The notes under the pieces: generated by a model
What the model was told of the DNA's origin: nothing
Databases searched by the model: none
The model's input: only the letters and a program-made list of their open reading frames with translations
Shown here: one piece after another, positions 1 to 11,744 of the stretch
Position numbering within the stretch: the first letter of the stretch is position 1
Layout: each line of letters opens with the position of its first letter
Source: Podospora comata
Taxonomy: Eukaryota; Ascomycota; Sordariomycetes; Sordariales; Podosporaceae
Direction: 5' to 3'
Length of the DNA stretch: 64,000 bases
NCBI GenBank assembly: GCA_017354895.1
Contig: CP071499.1
Coordinates: 186,001 to 250,000 of the forward strand
Translations under genes and position numbers: made by a program

Positions 1-571
1 CCCTCAGCGCATCCAGCGCGTTTTCGGCGATAGGCGTAGCCAGATTTTGACTGAGATGAATCTCGCGAGTGCCCGTGCCTTGACCGGCTTCCTGCTCTGC
101 CTTCCGGACAGCGCCCAGACTCCTCTCCTCTTCCGTCAGAGGAGCCTCGACGGCCGAGTGGGCGTCATGTTTATCGAAGCCAGCCGGGGTGAGCTCGTCG
201 GGTGAGGTCGCGAAAAAGGTTTCCCGAAAATGCTCCGTACCCAGCTCCCGAACCAGAGTGCGCTCCGTCGAGGCGAACAACATCTTTTGGCGAACGGGAG
301 CGGTGTCTGGAACATAGGTAACCCCCACCAGAGCCGGGCTGGAGGGATAGCGGCGAAGGATCACGTAGAGAGCTTCATTGAGTTTGACGTGGGGCTTGAG
401 GAGAGAATTGACATTGTCGGCGAAGGCGGCGCCAGGGGACGAGGTCAGGAGCTGAAGCGGCTGGAGCTTCTCGGACGCGATGGTGACGAGCAGGCCGAAG
501 TGGGATTCGGAGGCGAGGAATTCGCTAAACTGGGAGACCAGCTCCTGTGAAGCTGAGATGCCGGACTGCAT
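1..571 (-). CDS. Twinfilin (actin-binding, ADF-H), 5' part; runs off window start
   Basis: The reverse strand is open from an ATG at 571 to base 1, giving about 190 N-terminal residues with no stop and no obvious intron. The protein starts MQSGISASQELVSQF and continues through an ADF-homology-like region (about residues 1-140), with KLNEALYVILRRYP and RTLVRELGTEHFRETFF near the end of that domain. This matches the first ADF-H module of twinfilin, a cytoplasmic protein that sequesters ADP-actin monomers and caps filament barbed ends. A second ADF-H module and the tail would lie left of the window. The start is the first in-frame ATG. It is divergent from the transcription factor gene, with about 1.25 kb between them. 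Family call confident; the 3' end cannot be assessed. Confidence 0.85.
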   Translation of the reverse strand, partial: MQSGISASQELVSQFSEFLASESHFGLLVTIASEKLQPLQLLTSSPGAAFADNVNSLLKPHVKLNEALYVILRRYPSSPALVGVTYVPDTAPVRQKMLFASTERTLVRELGTEHFRETFFATSPDELTPAGFDKHDAHSAVEAPLTEEERSLGAVRKAEQEAGQGTGTREIHLSQNLATPIAENALDALR

Positions 572-1823
572 TGCGAGCTAATAAAACACCCAACAGAGCG
601 GCGGGATGGTGATGGGCAGGCAAAGTGTGTGATGTTTGGAGGTTGGGCTGAGCTTCGAGATCGGGAATCCAGGAACTGTTGCTACTTGCTAGGTAGCACC
701 ACGACAGTGGGGAAGTGGGGGGACCAGGGGCCTGTTCCCCAAAAGCAAGGTCCAGGCTCTGCGGCTTGGCAACCCAACAGTCAACATCCAACAAGCAACA
801 TCGCAGCACCAAAACATGGCACCTGGCGCCTGTGCAGTACACTATCGTGACTACACTATCTCGAAGTGACAACGGCATGGCATCCTGGACCCAGGAACGA
901 ATCCTCCACGGATCTGATGCCAATGGCTCTGGCCCTCTCCCACCCGCGGCGCATCTGGCCATATCTGCTGATTCTCAGCGTCGCCCTCCCCCCAATCTGC
1001 AGAGATCAATTCCCCGATTGGGGGCACTGCCGTGTCTGCCGTTATGTCTCTGAGGTCTGCCCTGGTCTAGACCCTTCTGGAAGCAAAGCAGCCACATGCT
1101 GCGAGAGAACATGCAGGCCCCTTCTCCCTCCTTCCTCCTCTCCTTCTTTCTCTTTCGACTTCAGCCATGGAATCTGTGTCTGTTTCTCGTGGTCGAGATA
1201 ACCACGCTGCCTTGTTTTACACCTGGGGTCTTTGCTGTCTGTTATTTTCGATTTGTGTAGACCAGTGACAATAAAACCATGATTCACTTTTTTTCACTAG
1301 CTCGCTGGGTGCCCATCTGTTTGACTGACCATGGTGACAGGCATCTGTCTAGATATTCAGGAGGCGAAGAACATCTCGAATAGGGACCGACAGCTCAGCA
1401 CACGATTGACGGGATCTGCTCCGAGGCATTTGCACCCACCATCTTACCCAGCCTCCCGTCTTCATACTGTCTAACCAACCATAGCAGGCCGGGAGATACT
1501 CCGTAGCGTCGTGAATGGATCAAGTTGCCCTGTCTCTACACTGTACAGTACAATACACACCCGTCCAGTTGGAACCATCTAGGCCCTACACCGGTCTCCT
1601 GTCCCCATCCACCCCCCTAGTCCCTGGCCCGTTCCGTCTCCCAAGAATCAAGTTGAACGGCACCGTTGAGCGCTGAAGGCGCCTGTCTGTCCCTGACAGC
1701 CCGGGCACGTGGAGCCGATACTTCGGATATCCTGGCTCCATCGTTCGTCTCCCGACCTTGAATTTGCACCTCCATCCCGCGCCAGACATTTTGGTCAAGA
1801 GGCTTGCCGTCAAAGCCATTTTC
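572..1823. other. Divergent intergenic region, twinfilin / Zn2Cys6 regulator
   Basis: About 1.25 kb holding the two 5' flanks. I see only short open frames without domain sense, and pyrimidine-rich stretches near 1120-1160. No tRNA-like or repeat structure was recognised. The first ATG of the transcription factor frame is at 1824. Confidence 0.5.
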
Positions 1824-4467
1824 ATGGCAACGCCACCGTCCCATCGGCCTTTGAGGGCCCTTCTTCCCGCGGACACGGAGGGAGCCGGGGGTGAGCGCGG
1901 AGCCTTGTCTTCGGCTTCGTCCAGTCTCGGACCCCGACCAACATCGGTCGAGCTAGCACCTCGGCGGCGGACCGCAAGAGCCGCATGTATTGAATGTCGC
2001 AAGCGGAAAACAAAGGCAAGGAACCGTCGCCATGAAAGAGGGCTGTTTTGGTGCGAGTGCTCGCTAACCTGTGCCTGATGGGTCCCAGTGTACTGCTGAG
2101 CGACCCCGTTGTAACGAGTGTACTCGCCGCAACTCTGACTGCGAATATGACGCGGGCGGCGATGAAACTCCCGGAAAGGCTCTGAAGCGACGTTTTGTTG
2201 ACCTGGAGGACAAGGTGAACATTTATGAGCAGGTCTATGCCATCCTCAGGTCTCGTCCACAGCATGAGGCCAACTCGGTCTTCAAGCGAATCCGAACCGG
2301 TGACGACCCGCAGAGCATCCTTCGGCATGTCGAGCACGGCGATCTTCTTCTCCAGCTCAGAGTTGTCCCGGAATCCCGATACCGATACGAATTCCCCTTC
2401 ATGTCCCCGCTCCCCGCCCGGCTGCAGACCCAGGACAACCCCTATTTAGGATCGCTCATATACGAGTGGGAGGTTGAGCGCCGTAGATCCCCCGTCAGGT
2501 CGCCGAAACGAAGAGGCAAGCAGCTGGAAACCGACCGGTCAGCAAGTGAAGAGTCTACCACGCCGGGCCCCGGTCCCTATGTGAAGCCGTTTCATGCCGC
2601 CGAAGTGCATGACCCTCTTATCGACTCGGCCGAGCCGTCAAAATGGACCGACGTCACGACGGATAATACTCTCCTTCGAAGTCTCTTGAGGTCCTATTTC
2701 CTACACGAGTACCAGTGGTTCTCGGCATTTCAGAAAGAATACTTTCTCTCCGATATGATTGCAGATCGACGTCAATTTTGCTCCCCCTTGTTGGTCAATG
2801 CCGTTCTTGCCCTTGCTTGCGTAAGTTGACCGGAACACGTCCATCATTCGAGGTCATACACACAATTGACACAGGCATCCGACCGCAGCACAGCTACCGC
2901 GAATTGACGGACCGGGCCGAGTTCTGGAACCCTCGAACACTTGGCTATGGCTTCCTGACCGAGGCCAAAAGACATTGGGAGTTGGAGCAGGCGGGGGGCC
3001 GAGGCAAGCTCACAACGATTCAAGCTGCCATCATCCTCAACATTGTGTATAACTTGAATGCCATGGTCAAGCTTGGGTGGCAGTACACGCTCCAGGCGAT
3101 TGACATGGCACACAAGATGAAGCTGTTCAAGAAGCCTGAGAACTGGGAAACGTTGAATCCCAGGTTAAGGGCTGGCCGAGATTTCACGGCATGGAGCCTA
3201 TTTGGCTGGCAAAGGTACGCGGTCTCGATCCAACTTGTTTTAAAGGGCACTAAGTCAGCGCAGGTGCTGATACATGGTCACTTTAGCCACTGTACCTACA
3301 CTTTGTTTGAGAAGCCACTCGTAGACGACCCCCCGGAGGTGCCGCTGCCTGCCATCACAGCTGACCCAAGTTGGTATGGCGAGGTGTGGCTCAAGTACCC
3401 CCTCGAAAAAATCCTGTATCCGAGCCATTTTGCAGAATTTTACAAGGCCAACACAGAGTTTCGGGTGATATTGAACGACATTTCCAAAACGTTCCACGGG
3501 GAGGCAGGGCAGAGTCGATCACCACCAGCCGAGTCCAAGATTGCTGCGCTTTACTGGAGATTGCAAGCATGGTATGCTGCGCTGCCCGAATCACTTTCGC
3601 CTAGGACGATTGTGTTTACTGCGCAGATGAAGCTTCAGTAAGAGTTCCTGTGCTCCGACTCGGTCATCTGAGAGATTATGGATAACTAACGTACTTGCCC
3701 GTGCCAGCATGCATTACCACCATGCCATTGTTACCATGCTACAAAGCCCAATGACCGGCGTATCAGATATTACGAGCTCAGCTCCGGCTGCGTCTCCGGC
3801 GTCAGTGGCGTTTCCAGCACCGTCACAAAACGTCCTCGCTATTTCTTCTCTTTTGAACAGTGACCCGCCATCAGAACCAACAGGGCCACCACTTCCACCC
3901 CTCCAGGCCACATTCTCGTTGCACCGAACACAGTACGAAACGCTGCTCAGGCTGTACTACCTTCGCCACGGATTCGAAGCCCTGGACGTCTTCATCATGG
4001 TGTCACTCATGACACTCGCGTTTATCACAACCAAAGAGCTCGAAGACACCCGTCTCTCCTCGGCCCAGCCGCCTTCCGAAGAACAAAAAGCACACATTGA
4101 TTCCCTACGAGCCACCCTTGTCCTGTGCACCAGAGGGCTGTACGACCAAGGGAAGAGTTACTATCTGTCCCAGACCATCTTTCGTCTAGTACGAAGTGGG
4201 ATGCATGTTGACGAGAAGGAGCTGCTCCGCGAATATGCCTCTCTACCTGACGAGGAAGACAGCGCGGATGCGAAGATGAGAGAAGAACTGGCCCAAAGGT
4301 TGTGGCCGCATCCCCACCCCCAGGCGCAGAACGACGGGCAGGAAGACGTCGAGACGGAACATGCATCCGGGCCAGCGGCTCAGGAACAAGAGGGATGGAA
4401 AGTGCTGGATGTATTATTGAAGAAATATGGAGAGGTCAGGATGGAAGCTCCGGAGAGCGGCGACTAA
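1824..4467 (+). CDS. Zn(II)2Cys6 fungal transcription factor
   Basis: Five exons: 1824-2015, 2089-2820, 2889-3214, 3287-3637 and 3708-4467, giving 786 aa. The N-terminal zinc cluster has Cys55, 58, 65, 72, 75 and 82 in perfect CX2CX6CX6CX2CX6C spacing (ACIECRKRKTK joined to CTAERPRCNEC). It binds two zincs and contacts CGG-type half-sites in the nucleus. The intron splitting the cluster uses a GCAAGG donor and a cccag acceptor. A fungal-specific regulatory domain follows (TDRAEFWNPRTLGYGF, later LFEKPLVDDPPEVPLP), resembling the nitrogen-assimilation (NirA/NIT-4) type of regulator, but target genes cannot be told from sequence. Introns 2-4 are GT-AG, 68-72 nt. The start is the first ATG in the frame. 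The C-terminus is acidic and Gln-rich. Confident on family, moderate on exact start. Confidence 0.85.
2016..2088 (+). other. Probable GC-AG intron inside the zinc cluster
   Basis: Intron of 73 nt with donor GCAAGG and acceptor CCCAG, and a CTAAC branch site about 25 nt before the acceptor. Removing it restores the canonical six-cysteine spacing exactly. No GT donor nearby gives an intact cluster. Confidence 0.75.
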
Positions 4468-5034
4468 GCAAATCAGGGGTAGGTGCCTAGGTAGGTAGGT
4501 AGATACCTAGGTAACATGGCCAGGTAACAACAAAATGGGTATTTAGGAAAATAACAAGACTCTGCTTACAAAGAGGCTTTAATGAGGCTGTTCAGACATG
4601 ATGTGCGTCGCCAGATATTGTTATCGCCAGTACGGAGTACCATCCGTGAGGGGCACCCTGGTGCCTGGAAAGGGTCATTTCCCGTGCACAGCGCCATTGG
4701 CTCGTTCAATCTCAAAACCGGGGTCATGGAACTTGTGTTCGTTGGGCCTTCACAACTGCCAATCACAGAGGGGCTTTGGGAATAGCTCCCCGTTCTGGTA
4801 TTCTCTTGGCTCGAAACGGGCACCACCCAGCTGGGTAAAGGTCCAGGACGGTGACTCCCTGTCCCGTGTTCGTGGGTTTTGTTTTGTCAGGCACCGCTTC
4901 ATCCACATCTTGTGTTGGTTCACCTCACAGTCGTTCTTTTTTTGGAGGATCTGTCACTCTTTTGTCTTCGATCTCGGGCCTCTCAACATGTCAAGATAGC
5001 GTTGGGCTCTTCAGGATATACTACAGCGCACATC
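4468..5034. other. Intergenic, with a TAGG/CCTA microrepeat
   Basis: A 567-bp tandem-gene gap. At 4479-4515 there is a short run of TAGG and CCTAGG units (tacctaggta-like, partly palindromic), a simple motif common between genes in filamentous fungi. The rest looks like the 3' end of the regulator and the 5' flank of the peptidase-like gene. No gene seen. Confidence 0.5.
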
Positions 5035-7017
5035 ATGGTGCCGACTTACACTCGGTTATCGACACTCGCTGTCTCACTTCTGGCAGTCAGCGCAACGACG
5101 ACCGCGCATGTGCTTCTCCCATTTGCACAGCACCACGAGCGCGGCCACCAGCTCTCTGCCCGCAACGATGACACAACTCAGCTCTCGCTTGTCACAGAGA
5201 CGTATGCCTACGCCGTGGAGGCTGAAGTTGGGACGCCTGCCCAAAAGATGAAGATGCTGGTGTCGCCCAATACCGGGCATTCTTGGGTCATCAGCAGTTC
5301 ATCATCAAACTGCATGGACTACACTCGGTATAGGTACTGCACTCAGTACAACGATAGGTATCCCTACGATCCAACAGAATGGGGCGATCCGGTGGGAACG
5401 CCCTGCACCGAGGGAGAAGTCGGTATACGGCCAGGGCAGTGCTTATGGGGAACCTGTACGTCACCCTCTCTTTTAGGTTGAGGTTTTCCATCCCACATCC
5501 TAACTGACATGATGGCAGACAACTCGAGCCTTTCATCTACCTATTTGACAGCCAACCAGCGATACATGAACTTCGAGGCGAGTACAGCCGAAGGCAGCGT
5601 CTCCGGAACCAACATGACGGATCATCTCAAGATTGGCGGCCTGACAGTGGAGGACTACCCAATGGGCCTGATTACCTCTTCTAGCGCCCATGTTGGTGTA
5701 CTCGGGCTCGGCTTCAACAGCTCCGGCTACTTGTACTCGTCGTATTCGTCGTCGTCGTCTTACACAACGCAAATGTACACTAACTTCATCGACCGACTCG
5801 TCCAGGGAGGCAAGAGCAAATCTCAAGCCTACAGCATGTGGCTCGACAATGCCGAGGGAAAGTCGGGCGGGTTGTTGTTCGGTGCTGTGGATAGGTCGAG
5901 ATATACGGGCGACCTCGTGCGCCTGTCCGGGTCGAACGATTACCTTTCCGTGGCTGGCAATATGGTTGGAAACGTGTTTGGCACCGTGATCAACACCATC
6001 AACGGAACCAAGGGTGGCAAAGAACTGCCGGCTCTGCGCACACATGACTTCCCACTCGACGTCTTGATCAGCCCAAGCAATATTTACTCGTTCCTCCCCA
6101 GTGGAATGGCGGATCAGATGGCCGAAGCAGTGGGGGCGACCTGGAATACCACCCTTGGAGGCTTTGTGATACCCTGTGACGCCTCCCTATCCAACGCAGT
6201 TCAGTACCAGATCGAGGTTGGGGGACCAGGTGGCCCGGTTCTCCACGTCGAGACGAGCGATCTTATCGTCCAACCAAGCGTTTACACTGGCCGCACCAGC
6301 AGCTCCACGAGAGGCCTTGAGCTCGCAAAGCTCATGGGCGCAAGCAACCTCTGCTTCTTTGGCATTAAGAAACGAACCAACAGCTACAGCTCGTCGTCTC
6401 GTCTGGGCACATATGCCAATATCGGCAGTTCCCTTTTGCGGCGCAGTTATCTTGTTTTCGACCTCAGCAACCATGAAATTGCCATCGCGCGGGCCAAGTT
6501 TGCCTCGAATGGAAACAAGCCCTCTCCGGACATTGTGCCGTTCAGTCGGTTCGGAGCCAAGGTGCCCGGTGCCAAACAACTCCCAGTTACTTGCTCGAGC
6601 AGCGGTTGCAACGACAACTTGGACGGTGGGAATTTCGATGATGGGGACTCAAACGACCGCGGATCCGGCTCGGGCTCGTGGTCTGGCTATTACCCTGGGA
6701 GTTCAGCGGCCGCTCAACGTCTACACTGGCGAAATGTGGCTCTTGGGTTGGGTATAGCCGGCGGTATCCTCTGCATCGTTGCCGTTGTTGCGGCCATCGT
6801 GGTGTGCAGGCGAATTAGGCGTGCGGAGAAGAATTCGGACAAGGAAGGAGAGGCAAGCGATGCGAACTCTGGCGACGTAGCCGTGGGTGTTGCGCAAGCT
6901 GCGCCCATCAACAGGAGATCGTCGCCGCCGGTTGTCCTGATGCCTGTGATTGAGGAGAAGCAGGAAGCGTCAGGTTCGACAGAGCAGCCAGCAAAGGACA
7001 AAGACAATACCAGTTGA
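5035..7017 (+). CDS. Membrane-anchored aspartic-peptidase-like protein, catalytic Asp residues missing
   Basis: Two exons, 5035-5455 and 5519-7017 (63-nt intron), 639 aa. Residues 1-24 form a signal peptide. The pepsin fold is recognisable from YAVEAEVGTPAQKM onward. One transmembrane helix lies near residues 546-571 (ALGLGIAGGILCIVAVV), followed by a basic stop-transfer and a cytosolic tail of about 65 residues. This is a yapsin-like architecture: lumenal or extracellular domain, Ser/Gly-rich linker, TM. The first active-site motif, normally DTGSS, reads SPNTGHSWV (Asn79 where Asp is expected). The second, normally D-S/T-G-T-T, reads LISPSNIYSFLP near residue 320. Both catalytic aspartates therefore appear lost, and I infer a non-proteolytic role such as binding or sensing. 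N-glycosylation sequons are frequent in the lumenal part. Confidence 0.85.
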
Positions 7018-7445
7018 TAGCCTTGATTCTTAATGATGATACCCCTTTTGCGTACTAGCCCATCTGCCTGTCATGCGCCCACGGAACGATCCGTGTTGCA
7101 ACGTCATTGCTGATTACGTCTGTTCATCCCATTCATTGTTGCTCAAGTGTGGCTTTGCCTGCCCGTCAGGGTCCAATACTGACGTCATCTGTCCAAGTTC
7201 ATCAGCACCACCCACGTCAACGCCCGTTTTTTGTCTTGCCCACGACGGCGGGTTGAACAGCCCCGTTGCAGGTCTCTCTATAAAGACCAACCGGTTCGTC
7301 TTGTCTGGAGCCATTGTCCAAGACCTTCTCCACAGATAAACACCAGCCACATCCAGCTCGCAATTACACGCGGTCCAGCCCCTCAACACCATAACTGATT
7401 ATCACCAACCAAATACTACAACAACCTACCTAAACAACCGCAAAA
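7018..7445. other. Promoter-containing intergenic region
   Basis: A 428-bp region between tandem genes. It carries a TATA-like element at 7279-7284 and then a C/A-rich leader up to the ATG at 7446. Confidence 0.5.
7279..7284 (+). promoter_or_regulatory. TATA-box-like element
   Basis: TATAAA lies 162 bp before the start codon at 7446, followed by a purine-poor A/C-rich leader, as is common for well-expressed fungal genes. Position and consensus only. Confidence 0.4.
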
Positions 7446-7843
7446 ATGGCCATCACCAACGCCATCACCGACCTCATCTCCTCCTTCCTCGAGCTCTTCT
7501 CCTCCCTCTTCCACACCGTCTTCGCCATCACCAACTCGTTTGTCTCCGGCATCCTCAGCCTCTTCAACGGCTTCTTCATCTTCATCGGCGACATCTTCAA
7601 GGGTGTGTTTGACGTCGTAGGCGGCGTGGGCAGGTTCCTTGCCGGTAAGTCTCCTTTCCCGTCTTTTCCTCCCGCACCCATCTGCCCGGTAAGAAGCTGA
7701 CGATTTCCTACGCAGGCAACATTGTCATCCTGGGTATCATCGCTGCTGCTGGGTATGCATATGTCCGCTTTGCTGGTCAGCAGACGGGCCGGTCGGGGCG
7801 ACCCGTTGCGAATGGTGTCGGAAAGGGGTTGAAGACGCAGTAA
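7446..7843 (+). CDS. Small hydrophobic membrane protein, unknown function
   Basis: Two exons, 7446-7644 and 7716-7843, split by a 71-nt GT-AG intron, coding 108 aa. The protein starts MAITNAITDLISSFLELF and is strongly hydrophobic and Phe-rich over residues 1-65 (LFNGFFIFIGDIFKGVFD). A second hydrophobic segment follows the splice (NIVILGIIAAAGYAYVRF), then a short basic Gly-rich tail (QQTGRSGRPVANGVGKG). Two to three membrane segments are likely, with the basic tail probably cytosolic. I do not recognise a named family. The reading frame, CT-rich 5' leader, clean splice and a TATA-like element about 160 bp upstream support it as a real expressed gene. Function is not inferable. Confidence 0.7.
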
Positions 7844-8291
7844 AATGTTGGTAACTTCACAGAAATCTTGACGAGACAGGAAACGAAAGGGGGTTAATGG
7901 CAGGGCGGCTCCTTTGTTTTTGGTGATACCTCATGTACCAATATGATGCTTTTGAACATTAATACGACACATGTTGCATACGGCAAAGGGTAGCTGTGTT
8001 GTTGCAATAAGATCATGAGGATGAAGTTGAAGGATTCTGATGAGCAAATATATATATACAGTATCATGCAAACAATAGAATCACTAACAAAAACAAGCGG
8101 AGTATCACAAAGAGAGGGAAAACAAAAAGCACCCCATCTCCCATGCGCCACGCATCTCCCTACACCCACATATACGATCCGGGTGTGCCAAGTCCTGCCT
8201 GAACCCCCAGCTGCCAAAATGCACACAGTCAAAACCTGTATCTCCTCCTCTTCTAACGCTCCTTCGCTATGCATGTCAAGTCATCAATCAC
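7844..8291. other. Convergent 3' intergenic region
   Basis: A 448-bp gap between two converging genes, containing an AT-rich stretch (atatatatac near 8047-8057). No coding potential recognised. It probably holds the two transcript ends. Confidence 0.5.
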
Positions 8292-11200
8292 TCAGTTCTC
8301 CAGCTGTGACTCCACCGCAGTCTCGTACTCTTCCTCACCCTTACCCTTCTGCACAATTACTGGATATTTGGCCATTCCATCGTCCTCCTTGTCCTTCTGG
8401 CTCTGCTCTTCCTCACCGCTCTCGCTGCTGCTCCCACTGCTGCTCTCACTTCCGCTGCTCTTCTTTCCCTTTTTCTTTCTCCTCTCCTTCTTCTTCCTCT
8501 TCTCTACCTCGCTATCGCCTTCATATGCCGCCTCCTCCTTCTCACTCTCTTCGTCCCTGTGAATCTTGGTGCTCCGGGCGCCACCAGCGTTGGCCTGGGC
8601 GTTATCCAGATCGACTCCGCCCTTCTCACCCATACCACCCTCACCAAGCTCACCGCCTTCCATAACCACACGAAGCTCCAGATCTTCATCCTTGGAGTAG
8701 ACTCTGAGGCCGACCACGCAAATGGCATTCCACGGATCGGGCTCGTTCTCGTCCTCGGTTTCGTCCCGATACTTGCTGACGACGGCTTGACCAGCAGGGG
8801 GCGGGGCGGCCATGCGCGGCTTGCGCGTCATATCGTCGCTGCTGTAAAGCGCTTCCCAGTCTTCGACCGGGGAGGCGCTCGACTCGCCATCTGAGGTCAC
8901 GTACATGTTGGGCGGCTTCTTTTGCTGCACGGGAGGAGGTGGTGGGGAAGGGTTGGAAGTGGCCGGTGGCGGGGGAGGGGATCCATTAGAAGTGGGAGAC
9001 GAGGCCGCAGCTGCAGCCTTGTCTTCATCCTTGGGCTTGGGCTTGTCCGTATCAGGGGTGGCAGCATCGCTCTTGGGGGTGAGCTGTGGAGTGCCCGAAG
9101 ACTCCGAGGTAGCTGCAGACGGTGTTTCGGCATCTTCATCCTTGGGCTGCTCGGGGTTGTCCTCACCCTTGGCTTGATCCTTGTCCTTGGTCTTGTCTTC
9201 TGCTTTGTCGTCAGCCTTGTCTTTTGAAGTCTCGGTGGCCTCCTTCTCGTCAGGCGTCCTCTCGGTCTCGTCCCCAGATAGTCCAGAAGCTTCGTGTTCC
9301 GTCTTCTCGAGAGAAGGAGTCTCAGAGGGAGTGGCGAGCGGGGTGTCTTCACCTTCTTCGTCGGAACTCTTGGCATCATCTACTACTACCGGCGTGCTGT
9401 CTTCTCTCTTGGGCTCCGTCTCGGCCTTGGCTGGATCCTCGGCCGCTTTGTCGGCTTCCTTCTTCTGTGTGTCCTGCCCCTCGGTCTTGGAGCCGGAGGT
9501 CTTGCCATCAGACTTTGCATCCTTGGACTCGTCTGTCTTGGGAACATCAGTAGCCCTGGCCTCGACAGGCTTTTCCTCCTTTGGGGCGATGTCGGTCTGA
9601 ACGCCAGCATCCTTGGGCTTCAGCTCCTCTTCCGCGCGCTTCTTAGCCTCACGGGCAGCTTGCTTAGCCTCGAGCTTCTTGTTGTTCTTGCGGCCTTGCT
9701 TCTTGGTGATCTCCCGGTTAAGGTGACGCTTTTCCCAATTCTTGCGGCGCTCTTTGACACGAGCCTCGCTGGCCTTCTTCTGGTCTGCCTTCTTACGAAG
9801 CTTCTTGACAGCTTCCAGATGGGCAGCGGCTTTGCTGTGAGCCAGATCATAGGCATAGCCAACCTGGGCGAGCTTCTCATTCTCGACGCGCTTCTTGCAC
9901 TCGCGCTTGACAACCTCCTCAATGCTCAAGGCCTCAGAATCTCGCTCGCCAACGACGCTGATGAACACGCTGTAGTTTCCAGGCAACATGGACGGGAGTT
10001 CAATAGAGACAGAACGATCCATGAGATAGTTTCCATGGCTACGGACAATGTAGTCTTCCGGGTCTGGTCGGTCTTGCTCGTGCAGTCGGAATTGCAGTCG
10101 GAATGAGTACTGGCCATGAAGTCCCTTGAAGTAGCGGTTGTCGAGCTGGCTCAGAACAATGACAAGAGGAGACTCCTTTGTCAACTTGATGTGAAACTTT
10201 TCGTTGTACTGAGGCTTCCACGGCACCTCGACGCCGATCCATCTCTGACAGCAGCGCCAGTCTTTCTCGCGGAACAGGCGGGTCCGGTCGAAATGCTGGT
10301 ACTTGCGAAGCAGGTCCTCGTACGAGATCCAGAAGACGCTGTCGCTGCCGAAATGGTGACCCAGTTCTTCCTGTACCTCGGTGGTCCACTCCTTGGAGCC
10401 ATCAGACCACGCGCCTTCCCAGATACCCTTCTTGGTCTTACCCCAGGGGTTTCTGAGTTTGAGAAGGCGAGTGCCATTCTTGAGGGTGCGAGCTTCCATC
10501 ACGACGTATGCGTGGCCTTCTGAGATGCCGTCACGATCGCCGTAGCCGCCGTCGAGAAGACCAGTGCTGCAGCCAAAGAGAAACTCCTCGTTGACTCGGC
10601 TGAGTTCGTTCTCCCAGAATCCGTCAAGATCCAAGATGTCGGATGCAAGAAGCTCGGTGGTGACACCTCCCGAGAGGTCTTCCAATCCCTCTCCGATCCA
10701 GCCACCAGCCAAGGAGGCGTAATCGCCGTGTGCTTTGGCATATGCCTTCTCGATGAGCGGCACCCAGGTTTCATTCTGATCCTTGCATTGAGCAAAGAAC
10801 AGGGCTTTTGAGCCTGTTTGATACGTCTGTCGGTAAACTCTTTCGACGTCCTCGCGGTCAATTTGCTGCAAGAGATCGCGCTGCATGCTAGGAGAGTCCC
10901 AGCAAGGCGACTTGAGAAAGAGCTTGTCGTCGATGATAGAGTAGATCCACTCGCCATCTGATGGGGTTGTTAGTCAGACTGTAGGGCAGGCCGGACAATC
11001 AAGAACAAAGAAGTTTACCTCTGTAGAAGACAAAGCCGTAGATACCAATGCGGGTATCGTACTCGACGCAGATGCGCTTGATACCATCCTCCACATTGGC
11101 CAGTCCCGAGAAACTAGCCATCAACCAGCAGTCGCCAAGACTACCCTGCTTGACGTCGTTTCCGCTGAGATTGGCCATGAAGGTCGGCTTCTCGAAGATC

Positions 11201-11744
11201 TCGTGGACTCGCTTGACGGCCTTGGGAACAACGGAGCTGGGGTTGAGCATGGTCGACATGCTGAGGTCGTATTTGGTGCGTCCTAGGGTGTTGAGAGTAT
11301 GCCCCTTTTCCATCTTGAGATCCCAGTCCTGATCAAAGATATTAGCATGTGCTATGGCAGATCTGAACAAGGAAGAACACCTACCAGATCCCACCCAGGA
11401 TCCCGATATCGCATATTCACCCTTCGGCATTCTTGGATGATCTTCTGGACTTTCCGCCTACATTCAGAAGCAGCGCGTTCGTACCCAGCACTGAGAAGCT
11501 CGTTGGATCGCTCAGAAATCGACGGAGGGGGAACCGGGTCGAAGGGCAAGACTGCTACCGCCTTGTTGAACCGCTTGTCGCTGAAGCGTTTCCATATCCG
11601 GTTGATTCTCTGCTGAGGAGGCACCTTGCGTTTCTTCTTCTTCTTGTTGGCGTCGTTGGTGGTCGTGGTGGCAGGAACCGTTGCCTTGTGCTTGCGGTAG
11701 CTATAGTAGTCGTCCGTCTCCGAGGAAGACGAGTAGCCATGCAT
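8292..11744 (-). CDS. Calpain-type cysteine protease with long charged C-terminal tail
   Basis: Three exons on the reverse strand, 11744-11385, 11328-11019 and 10957-8292 (introns of 56 and 61 nt), giving 1111 aa. The CysPc domain spans about residues 110-470. The catalytic triad is intact: Cys187 in GSLGDCWLMASF, His372 in SEGHAYVV, Asn393 in LRNPWG. DPGWDL joined to DWDLKMEKGH is the expected calpain opening. A beta-sandwich-like region follows (GQYSFRLQFRLHEQDRPDPEDYI). After about residue 560 the protein is low-complexity: Lys/Glu-rich coiled segments, then Asp/Glu/Thr/Pro-rich sequence, a Pro-rich patch, and a Lys-then-Ser/Glu-rich end. No EF-hand (PEF) domain is seen, as in other non-classical fungal calpains. 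It is predicted to be an intracellular regulatory protease. The N-terminus has a basic KKKKKRKV stretch that could act as a nuclear signal. Confidence 0.85.

Noticed and set aside
8904-10106. Several forward frames of 90-270 codons
   Set aside because: Opposite-strand shadows of the low-complexity tail of the calpain gene.
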